Below are positions 54,207-64,000 of a DNA stretch of 64,000 nucleotides, piece by piece (the first letter of the stretch is position 1; each line of letters starts with the position of its first letter). The notes beneath the pieces are model-generated. The model did not search any database and was not told the origin of the DNA. It saw nothing but the letters and a program-made list of their open reading frames with translations. The translations under genes and the position numbers were made by a program. The stretch is from Candidatus Fermentithermobacillaceae bacterium (GTDB taxonomy: Bacteria > Bacillota > Sulfobacillia > Fermentithermobacillales > DUSS01): contig DYEQ01000101.1 in assembly GCA_020725645.1 (NCBI GenBank), positions 35,161 to 99,160 on the forward strand. The letters run 5' to 3'.

Positions 54207-55793
54207 CTACTTGAGGATTTTGATCGTCGTAGTGGGGCGCACCGATGATCCGCCGGACTGGCCAGGTTGCTCCTTGGTCATGCCAGTCACGACTTCTTGA
54301 CCTTCCGTGAGCCCTGCCAGGACCTCGAACACCATGTCGTTCATGAGTCCGACTTTCACCGGAACCGGCTTGCGCTCTTTGCCTTCCTTCACGTCCACCA
54401 TCCAGCCTCCATCGTCACCTCTATATAGCGCTTCAACGGGACAAAGGAGAACGTTTTGTTTTTGCGAGACAAATATAGAAGCTTCCGCACCCATTCCCGG
54501 GAGGAGGAATCCAGGGTTATCCAATTCCACGCGGATGTTGAACGAGCCTATTCCGTCGCGGGGCTCACCTGTGGCTCCTATGTCGGCCACCGTACCCTCG
54601 CACTTTTGCTGGCCTTGGGGACCCCACACGGTGATCTCGACTTTTTGCCCTTTCGACACCTTGGGTACGTCCATCTCGTCCAACCGGAGCATAAGATTCA
54701 TCCTGTCGTAGCTGGACACTCTACCGACGTTAGATCCTTTGGCGACGCGCTGGCCGGGAACGATGCCGATGTAGATAATTGTCCCGTCTATCGGCGCCCT
54801 AATCGTGAGGTTTTGCAGCATCATCCTGATCTCTTCGAGCTCAAGGACCTTTTGCTTGTATTCCATCTGCTTGGCCATGGCGTTGAGCAAAGCTTGGCCC
54901 GGCTCGAATTCGAGGATGGGATCCCCGGCTTTTACCCGTGCCCCGTCCTTGACGAACGTTTTCTTCACCGTACCGGAGAAGGCAGCTATCAGAGGTTCGG
55001 AAGAGGCGAACGAGCTAATCGCAGCTCTCTGCCTGACATCGCCGGTGGGGGTCCGGATTATGACATATCCCTGATCTCCGACTTTGAGCAGGCCCGGGTT
55101 TTGAAGCTCTACCTTTACCTCATAAAAATACGCCTGCTCCCTCGCGATCGGAGTCGGGTCGGCAACGATGACCACTCCCGGAGTTTCTCCATCGAACCTG
55201 TCGGGATAAAATCCAGCTCTCTGACCTACTCTGACCATGTCGAAGAGGGTTTTCGGGAGTTCCAGGGCTACCACCAGGTTGGAGTCGTTTACGATCTGGC
55301 ATATGAGGCCGGATGCAATCTCGCCTTCCTTAACCCTGAATCCTTCCACCCTTCCGGGAGAAGGCGCCCTCAGCACCAGGGCTTGGTTCGGGTCCACGCT
55401 TTCGACCTTGTCCGGGGAAACCCCGAAGGCCTTGGCCAGTTCGATCTTGAGGATTTCCAGCTCAATTTCTTTCTGCTTAAGCTTAACCTCGAGGTCACCG
55501 GGCTCGATTTCCGCTACGGGCGTGTCCTTGGCCGCTCGCTGGCCCTGGCCGACGAACACGTTTTTGACCACGCCCTCAGCGAGGCACAAAATGTCCCTTT
55601 CCTCGATGGCCTGAAGGACGCCCCATCCCCTGACGGTTACCTCGATGTCACCCCTGGTCACCGGCTTTGTGACCATCACGATTTTCGCCTGTTTCCCGCC
55701 GGCAGAAAGGCTTTTCACGCCCCACCAGCCCAGGCCGACCAGAAGCGCCAATGCGGCCAAACCGGCAACCCATTTGAAGATGACTCGCCTCAT
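54207..55793 (-). CDS. HlyD/MacA-like periplasmic adaptor
   Basis: N-terminal TM, lipoyl/barrel-sandwich segments, RAPIDGTIIYIGIVPGQRVAKGSNVG. Confidence 0.9.
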   Translation of the reverse strand: MRRVIFKWVAGLAALALLVGLGWWGVKSLSAGGKQAKIVMVTKPVTRGDIEVTVRGWGVLQAIEERDILCLAEGVVKNVFVGQGQRAAKDTPVAEIEPGDLEVKLKQKEIELEILKIELAKAFGVSPDKVESVDPNQALVLRAPSPGRVEGFRVKEGEIASGLICQIVNDSNLVVALELPKTLFDMVRVGQRAGFYPDRFDGETPGVVIVADPTPIAREQAYFYEVKVELQNPGLLKVGDQGYVIIRTPTGDVRQRAAISSFASSEPLIAAFSGTVKKTFVKDGARVKAGDPILEFEPGQALLNAMAKQMEYKQKVLELEEIRMMLQNLTIRAPIDGTIIYIGIVPGQRVAKGSNVGRVSSYDRMNLMLRLDEMDVPKVSKGQKVEITVWGPQGQQKCEGTVADIGATGEPRDGIGSFNIRVELDNPGFLLPGMGAEASIFVSQKQNVLLCPVEALYRGDDGGWMVDVKEGKERKPVPVKVGLMNDMVFEVLAGLTEGQEVVTGMTKEQPGQSGGSSVRPTTTIKILK

Positions 55794-56120
55794 ATTCTCC
55801 AGGTCCTCCTCCCGCGGTTCTCAGTCCCGAGTCAGGGACCGCCTTCGCGACGATTCGATTCGCGCGTTACCTATAATCCATACGATCTCTGACGCTTCAA
55901 ATCCCTTCTTGTTCCCGGGAAAATCCCCGGCACACTCTCATTCGTTCCGGTGTTGTTTTGAATTACTGCTGCCTCGCATAAGCGCCGGCACCCCGCGGAC
56001 GCCAGCACAAAGACCGAGCCCGCTACACCCAAGAGCCTCCCCTCATCTCTCAGACGACTACGCCGGAAAAAGGTTCGCCTGGATTTCAACGATGGGCAAC
56101 CAGCTCTACCTCTGAGCAGG

Positions 56121-56156
56121 AAAAAGAGGACCCGCCCTCGGAAAACAGGCGGGTCC
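56121..56156 (-). terminator. Terminator of groESL
   Basis: GGACCCGCC-tgttttccgag-GGCGGGTCC-TCTTTTT on the minus strand. Confidence 0.85.
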
Positions 56157-56193
56157 AAGTGTGGGGATTATTTCCCTAACGCTTACGCCACGT

Positions 56194-57900
<1,707 letters not shown>

Positions 57901-57903
57901 TCA

Positions 57904-57942
57904 GGGTCGATGACCGCTCCTCGGTATCAGCGGACTCGACCC
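57904..57942. repeat. Nested inverted repeat in groES-groEL spacer
   Basis: GGGTCGA...CCGCT...AGCGG...TCGACCC in the 155-bp groES-groEL gap. Confidence 0.5.
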
Positions 57943-57971
57943 GGCTACACACGGGAACTCATGCAGCGGGT

Positions 57972-58265
57972 TTAGCTCTTCTCCTTGATGGCGAGAATGT
58001 CGCTTTCCCGGATTATCAGGTACTCTTCGCCATCCACTTTGACCTCGGTGCCACTGTATTTGGAATAGATAACCCTGTCGCCTACCTTGACTTCGGGCGT
58101 GAGTTTGGTCCCGTTGTCAAGGATACGGCCAGGCCCTACAGCGATAACTTCTCCCTCTTGCGGTTTGTCCTTGGCGGTGTCCGGGAGAACGATACCGCCT
58201 TTGGTCTTCTCCTCAGCCTCTATAGGCTTGAGTACCACACGATCGGCAAGTGGTTTTAGCGGCAA
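57972..58265 (-). CDS. groES: Co-chaperonin GroES
   Basis: [44 protein letters not shown]. Confidence 0.98.
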   Translation of the reverse strand: MPLKPLADRVVLKPIEAEEKTKGGIVLPDTAKDKPQEGEVIAVGPGRILDNGTKLTPEVKVGDRVIYSKYSGTEVKVDGEEYLIIRESDILAIKEKS

Positions 58266-58307
58266 TGAAAGACCCCCCTTGCTGGTAGTTTGGAACCTGA
58301 AGTATTA

Positions 58308-58334
58308 TTAGCACTCGGCCTTGGTGAGTGCTAA
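58308..58334. promoter_or_regulatory. CIRCE element upstream of groESL
   Basis: TTAGCACTC-ggccttggt-GAGTGCTAA. Confidence 0.98.
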
Positions 58335-58343
58335 CCGAGGGAT

Positions 58344-58372
58344 ATTATAGGCACGGGACCACAGGCTGTCAA
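58344..58372 (-). promoter_or_regulatory. groESL promoter
   Basis: Minus strand TTGACA - 17 nt - TATAAT, exact consensus, next to CIRCE. Confidence 0.9.
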
Positions 58373-58407
58373 CACAACTCCAGATGCGGCTGATAAGATT
58401 TAATCAC

Positions 58408-59121
<714 letters not shown>

Positions 59122-59211
59122 TTACCATGCGCGGCAGTACATAGCAACCGCCCACTCAGGGACGCCACGTTCTCGAAAAGCCTCCAGGACTCTCCAGTTT
59201 TCAAATTGCCT

Positions 59212-59256
59212 GGCCAGAAACGCACCGGGCGTTCTGGCCGCAAATCGCCATTGCGG
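59212..59256. repeat. Two overlapping inverted repeats between comEA and deacetylase
   Basis: GGCCAGAAACGC-accgg-GCGTTCTGGCC (59212..59239) and CCGCAA-atcgcca-TTGCGG (59238..59256), sharing CC. Confidence 0.5.
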
Positions 59257-59408
59257 AGATTGCACCTAACCCCCTAACGAATGTCCGCTGATATTCGACA
59301 TTATAGATGAGGTGAGGAGCGGGAAGGAACATTTTCGGTGGTAGTTCGTCTTAAATCGCAGGAAGGCGAGTTGCACACATCGGGAGCAGGAGAGCTGCGC
59401 GGGGGAGG

Positions 59409-60641
59409 ATGGTCGTGGTTTCCGGTGGCATTGCTTGCAGGAGTCTGGCTAGATTTTCGCGTCTTACCAAAATAGCTTGTGCCGTTATATTCATGTTTCT
59501 CGCTCCGACGATTCTGGGGGGCGACACCCTTGGCTCCCGTACCAATGACCATACTCTAGGCGCTGAACGATCCGCTCACAAGCTGGCCGGTCGTACATCT
59601 AACCATCTCATGGATGAACTCCGCCCTTACGGGAACTCCCTGGTCGATCCGGGATACGGGCACCTCGCGCATGACAGGAGTCACGATCGTGAGGATCTCC
59701 GGCGGTACGCTCCCAACGAGCTCGGGAAAATCATGATCGTAATGTACCACGACATCCAGTCCGAAGAGAAAGAATGGGTGAGGTCTCGGGATAACTTCAG
59801 AAAAGACCTCGAGCGGTTTTACAAAGAAGGGTTCGTACTCATCAAATTGAGTTCGTACCTCCGGGGAGAAATAGATGTACCGGCGGGAAAGACGCCGCTT
59901 ATACTCACCTTCGACGACGCCACTCCCGGACAATTCCGCTTCGTGGAGAAGGACGGCAAGCTCATGCCCGATCCCGGCTGCGCCGTGGGGATCCTTCTGG
60001 ATTTCTACCGGGAACACCCGGAGTTCGGATGCGCCGCCACGTTCTTTATTGATTTCCCCGCTCCCTTTGGGGTGCCTTTTCAGGTCGAGGCGAAGCTCAG
60101 ATTTCTTCTGGAAAACGGGATGGAAATAGGAAACCATACGTACAATCACAGAAACCTGCGAAACTCTCCACCCGAACAAATCGCGGAGGAACTCGGGAAG
60201 CTAACCGCAGCTGTCAAGAATATGTGCGGGTACGAAGTGTGTTCCCTCGCCCTTCCCTTCGGCGCCTATCCCCAGCATAAGGAAGTCCTAGCTTCAGGAG
60301 TGTGGGAAGGCGTGGAGTACCGGAATCTGGGTGTCCTGTTAGTAGGTGCAGAACCTGCGCCCTCGCCTTTCTCCAAGCATTTCAAACCGCTGGCGATTCC
60401 GAGAATCCGCGGGTCGGAGGAGGAGCTCTCCAAGTGGCTGGGATATTTCCAACGGAACCCTTCCGCCAAGTTCGTCTCGGACGGCGACCCCAACACTATT
60501 ACCGTCATTCAGGGCGACGAGAAGAACGCCGACCCCGACCGGATGGGTGGGAGAACGCTTATGGTCTACGGCACGGCTGCCGGGTATAATCAAAGCGCGC
60601 CACCCAGCACTTCGCCGGCTCTAACAGCTCCGGGACGTTGA
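59409..60641 (+). CDS. Polysaccharide deacetylase-like protein (secreted or membrane-anchored)
   Basis: IMIVMYHDI, PLILTFDDA, ENGMEIGNHTYNHRNLRN. Confidence 0.88.
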   Translation: MVVVSGGIACRSLARFSRLTKIACAVIFMFLAPTILGGDTLGSRTNDHTLGAERSAHKLAGRTSNHLMDELRPYGNSLVDPGYGHLAHDRSHDREDLRRYAPNELGKIMIVMYHDIQSEEKEWVRSRDNFRKDLERFYKEGFVLIKLSSYLRGEIDVPAGKTPLILTFDDATPGQFRFVEKDGKLMPDPGCAVGILLDFYREHPEFGCAATFFIDFPAPFGVPFQVEAKLRFLLENGMEIGNHTYNHRNLRNSPPEQIAEELGKLTAAVKNMCGYEVCSLALPFGAYPQHKEVLASGVWEGVEYRNLGVLLVGAEPAPSPFSKHFKPLAIPRIRGSEEELSKWLGYFQRNPSAKFVSDGDPNTITVIQGDEKNADPDRMGGRTLMVYGTAAGYNQSAPPSTSPALTAPGR

Positions 60642-60655
60642 ACGGGAACGAACTT

Positions 60656-61396
60656 TCACGTGAGAGGCACGTTGGCCATCATCGCCAGCGCCAGCCTCCG
60701 CTCCACGTCCGACCAGTTCACCAGGTGCCACCACGCTTCGATGTAGTCCCACCGGCGGTTCTGGTAATCGAGGTAGTATGCGTGTTCCCAGACATCCACC
60801 ACGAGTATGGGAACGCTACCCCATTGGGTCAGGTCCTCGTGCTTCTCCGCCTCAAGCACGTCCAACCTGTGCCACGACGGATTGAAGGTCAAAATCGCCC
60901 AGCCCGAACCCTCAACCTGTTCGGCCGCGGCGGTAAACTGCCTTTGAAACGAGTCGAAGCTGGGGAACACCCTCCTCAGTTCAGCTGTGAGGAGAGGACC
61001 GGGCGTTCTCGGACCACCGGGAGTCATGTTCGTCCAGTAAATGCTGTGAAGGACGTGTCCTGACCCGTTGAAAGCGATTTCCCTGGACCAGTACCTGATG
61101 AGCGACATGTCTCCGGTCCTCCGGGCCTCGTCAATCTGTCTTTCCGCCTCATTCAGTCCGTTGACGTAAGATTGGTGATGCCGGGAATAGTGAAGTTCGA
61201 CGGTCCTTCGGCCGATGTACGGTTCCAGCGCGTCATAGGAATATGGATCGGGCGTTATCCCGAGGAGGCCAGCGATTTCCGCAATTGTCCTGTGCTCGAA
61301 CACGAGCTCGACAATTCGCACCTGCTGCTGTGACAGGTTCATTTCCAGAGCCTTTGACCGGATTTCTTCGAGCAGATTTTCTGTGGTCTTCCTCAT
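60656..61396 (-). CDS. Fe/Mn-family superoxide dismutase with about 45-aa N-terminal HTH-like extension
   Basis: YSYDALEPYIGRRTVELHYSRHHQSYVNGLN; VLHSIYWTNM; VPILVVDVWEHAYYLDYQNRRWDYIEAWWHLVNW. ATG at 61396 after GGAGG. Confidence 0.92.
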   Translation of the reverse strand: MRKTTENLLEEIRSKALEMNLSQQQVRIVELVFEHRTIAEIAGLLGITPDPYSYDALEPYIGRRTVELHYSRHHQSYVNGLNEAERQIDEARRTGDMSLIRYWSREIAFNGSGHVLHSIYWTNMTPGGPRTPGPLLTAELRRVFPSFDSFQRQFTAAAEQVEGSGWAILTFNPSWHRLDVLEAEKHEDLTQWGSVPILVVDVWEHAYYLDYQNRRWDYIEAWWHLVNWSDVERRLALAMMANVPLT

Positions 61397-61590
61397 CGGC
61401 CTCTCCTCCATTTTGTTACAGGGAAAGACCTATCCTTCGCGCCTATCGCGCCAAACTTCTTGTCTATTTTGCATGCGCCTGCTTCATGGCCGCGCCACCG
61501 CGGTCGTCACTCACCTCCTCAGTTCAGTCCGTGTCTCATTCGAGGTAGAGCACGGCGGGACGGATAGGAACTTGCAGTCGCTACACATAC

Positions 61591-61618
61591 TATACTGACC
61601 TACTTGCAAGTTCGTCAA
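61591..61618 (-). promoter_or_regulatory. Promoter facing sod with palindrome in the -35/-10 spacer
   Basis: Minus strand TTGACG - 18 nt - TATAGT; spacer contains ACTTGCAAGT (61602..61611). Confidence 0.6.
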
Positions 61619-61647
61619 TAGCAACTAACGTAAATTCGTCAGGTTCC

Positions 61648-61676
61648 TTGTGCGCCAAAACTTGGCCTTTTAATCT
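61648..61676 (+). promoter_or_regulatory. Candidate promoter of XRE regulator operon with spacer palindrome
   Basis: TTGTGC - 17 nt - TAATCT; spacer begins GCCAA-aac-TTGGC (61654..61666). Confidence 0.4.
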
Positions 61677-61724
61677 AGCTATGAAATGCTGATAGCCGGC
61701 ACCTTGCAGGCGGGAGGCCTCCAA

Positions 61725-62093
61725 ATGGCTACTTTTTCGGAACGGCTGCGACAGCTGCGTCTCGAAGCGGGTTTGACGCAGGCACAATTAGCACGGTTCC
61801 TGGATGTCGATCCTTCTACAATATCGTCCTATGAGACGAGAGCGGAAAGGTTGCCGCCCGAGGACGTGCTCAAGAAAATGGCCGACCTCTTCGGGGTCTC
61901 GCTTGACTATCTTCTAGGGAGGTCGGAGATGCGGCGTGGTTTTCCTGACCCTCTGGACCAGGAGTGGCCGGAGGCAGTCAAAACAATCAGGTGGCTTGCC
62001 CGAAGAGCCACACCCGAAGAAAAGGAGTTCATAATCACGTTGCTACAGAGCTTTGGGAAAACCAAAGACCGAGAGAGGCGGAACCGGAAGTGA
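61725..62093 (+). CDS. XRE-family regulator (ImmR-like)
   Basis: FSERLRQLRLEAGLTQAQLARFLDVDPSTISSYETRAERLPPEDVLKKMADLFGVSLDYLLGRSE. Confidence 0.94.
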   Translation: MATFSERLRQLRLEAGLTQAQLARFLDVDPSTISSYETRAERLPPEDVLKKMADLFGVSLDYLLGRSEMRRGFPDPLDQEWPEAVKTIRWLARRATPEEKEFIITLLQSFGKTKDRERRNRK

Positions 62094-62644
62094 GAGTACC
62101 GGAACGCCCCAGATACCTTCTCGTGAAGGCAGCGGTCAAGCAAGAGCTTGAAAGGCACGGACAGTGCAGCCCCCCGGTGGAGGTTGAGCGCCTGGTTGCC
62201 AGGATGGCGAAAATCATCCTATTCGACCATGACACGTGCGATGGGTGGACAAGCTACCAAGATGGTAAGTACACGGTGCATCTTAACAGGCGATTTGCTT
62301 CCGACGGGCGGGGAAGATGGACACTTGCCCACGAGCTAGGTCACATCGTGCTCGGGCACTTCCGTGACTTCCCTACCCACATGCTTCACAAGAGGGAGGA
62401 GGGCGTACTGGAGAGGGAAGCGGACATCTTCGCCCGGGAGCTGCTTATGTCCGCGGAATGGGTCAGGACTTATGTCCATCCCCCGTGCGATGCCAGAGCA
62501 TTGGGACACTACAAGGAGATGTTCGGGGTGTCGTGGGAAGCCTTGAAACTGAGACTGGACGAACTGGGAATCCAGCCGAAGGAAACGAGCACGAGATACT
62601 TGGAAGGATCGGAAAGCAGTCCGGGAGTTTCGTCACCCGTGTAG
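62090..62644 (+). CDS. ImmA/IrrE family metallopeptidase
   Basis: WTLAHELGHIVLGH (HExxH), LEREADIFARELLMSAEWV; GTGA overlap with xre. Confidence 0.93.
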   Translation: MRVPERPRYLLVKAAVKQELERHGQCSPPVEVERLVARMAKIILFDHDTCDGWTSYQDGKYTVHLNRRFASDGRGRWTLAHELGHIVLGHFRDFPTHMLHKREEGVLEREADIFARELLMSAEWVRTYVHPPCDARALGHYKEMFGVSWEALKLRLDELGIQPKETSTRYLEGSESSPGVSSPV

Positions 62645-62714
62645 CATCTCTGGTTAGGAACCTTGTTATGGCCCATCTACTCTGACGGGACATAGAAACA
62701 TCAAGGTAGACAAG

Positions 62715-63917
62715 GTGGGGATTTGCTTGCCGCGACGTGGTCCTGGTGAGGGTTCGATTTTCCGCCGCAAGGACGGACGATGGTGTGCCGTCATGACCGT
62801 GGGCTGTGAGCCCGGGGTCAAGCAAAGGCGCTTGTACTTTTACGGACGGACGCAGGCCGAAGTTCGCAAGAAACTGACAGAAGCGCTTTCGCAGCGAGAT
62901 TGGGGAATTGTCCGTGAGCCCCGTGAACAAACGCTTGGCGAGTTTCTCAATAGGTGGATGGAGAGCGTTGTTCAACACAACGTCCGGCCTACCACATACT
63001 CTAACTATCAGTACGTGCTCAGGCACGTCAGCCGTCTTGGCAAGTTAAAGCTCAGCAAACTGACACCGCAGCACATTCAGATGCTCTACAGAGAGTTGCG
63101 CAGTACGGGTTTGGGACGAACGATAGTCGTGCTACACGCGATCCTGCACAAAGCATTGGACCAGGCGGTTAAATGGGGTCTTGTGCCGCGAAATATAACA
63201 GACGCTGTGGAAACGCCCAAGATCGAGAAAAAAGAGTTTCGTGCGTTAACACCCGAGGAAGCTTTTCGGTTCCTCAGAGCTGCTTCAGAAGATCGGTTGT
63301 ACGCTCTTTATGTCCTGGCAATCACATGTGGTCTTCGCCTTGGTGAGCTCCTAGGCCTGCGGTGGCAGGACGTTGATGTCGAGCGAGGAACGCTAACCGT
63401 TATCCATCAGCTGCAGACAGTTAACGGCAAACCGGTCCTGCAACCTCCGAAGACAGGCAGAAGCAGGCGGACCATCGTGCTTCCTGCGGTGGCCATCAAA
63501 GCTCTAAGGGAACACCGGGCGCGGCAATTGGAAGAACGCCGGAACATGGGCGAAGTCTGGCAGGACTGGGGTCTCGTTTTTGGTAGCGAAATAGGCACTC
63601 CTCTCAACGAGTCAAATGTTCGCAACAGGTCGTTCTACCCCCTTTTACAGAAAGCGGGCCTTCCACGGATCAGGTTCCATGATCTCCGGCACACGTGTGC
63701 GACGTTGTTGTTGGCGCAGGGAATTCACCCGAGGATCGTTCAGGAGTAGCTGGGCCATTCGCGGAGCATTGTCACGCTAGACACGTATTCGCACGTCCTT
63801 CCCAACATGTTGCAGCAGGTCGCAGATGCGATGGACAGGCTTTTCACCGACGCCGCGGCGGCAGGCACGTCTGGTAGCTGTCGGATAGCTGTCAGTAATG
63901 AAGAGGCGCGAGACTGA
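62715..63917 (+). pseudogene. Tyrosine recombinase/phage-type integrase interrupted by in-frame TAG (63747..63749)
   Basis: Frame reads ...RFHDLRHTCATLLLAQGIHPRIVQE*LGHSRSIVTLDTYSHVLPNMLQQVADAMDRLF...TGA(63915..63917). The catalytic Tyr is downstream of the stop. Confidence 0.85.
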
Positions 63918-63931
63918 TTTGAGCCTTACGC

Positions 63932-64000
<69 letters not shown>

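Noticed and set aside
54456-55892. 478-aa plus-strand ORF
   Set aside because: Antisense to the adaptor gene; no recognisable motif.
63747-63749. Amber codon as pyrrolysine or programmed readthrough in the integrase
   Set aside because: No pyl genes or context signals seen; a point mutation is the simpler reading.

Overview
64 kb from a spore-forming Firmicute (Clostridia-type gene content). Nearly all of it is coding, mostly on the minus strand. Left to right: the end of a gerA-gerB-gerC germination operon; fmdB; an 8-gene operon for an electron-bifurcating-type [FeFe] hydrogenase with an attached sensor/regulator module; a GntR-ABC operon; MFS; murB; gatCAB; ligA; pcrA; an RND pump with MarR; ddl; mtaB; copA; rsmE; a CIRCE-controlled hrcA-cpn-dnaJ operon; a Crp / NhaC / RidA / aminotransferase block; spoIIP; rpsT; holA; a VanW-like gene; comEC; a MacB-like permease with adaptor; CIRCE-controlled groES-groEL; comEA; a polysaccharide deacetylase; a superoxide dismutase; and an immR-immA-int-like remnant beside a tRNA-Ala(GGC). 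The strongest lead is an archaeal-type (Group III) chaperonin gene in the hrcA-dnaJ slot where grpE-dnaK normally sit. It is translationally overlapped with both neighbours and has a perfect CIRCE, and a normal CIRCE-groESL lies about 18 kb away. Other leads: (i) a hydrogenase HydB whose C-terminal ferredoxin-like part is replaced by a complete NfnB/GltD-like NAD(P)H module; (ii) an RsbW-like ATPase fused to an HsfB-like H-cluster domain, with a second GHKL ATPase and a DRTGG protein in the same operon; (iii) three copies of a palindrome TGGCTNAGCCA at the divergent hydrogenase/GntR promoters; (iv) an integrase with an in-frame amber codon just before its catalytic tyrosine, and an ImmR-like control region that now faces sod. 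All calls come from reading the sequence; no database searches were run.
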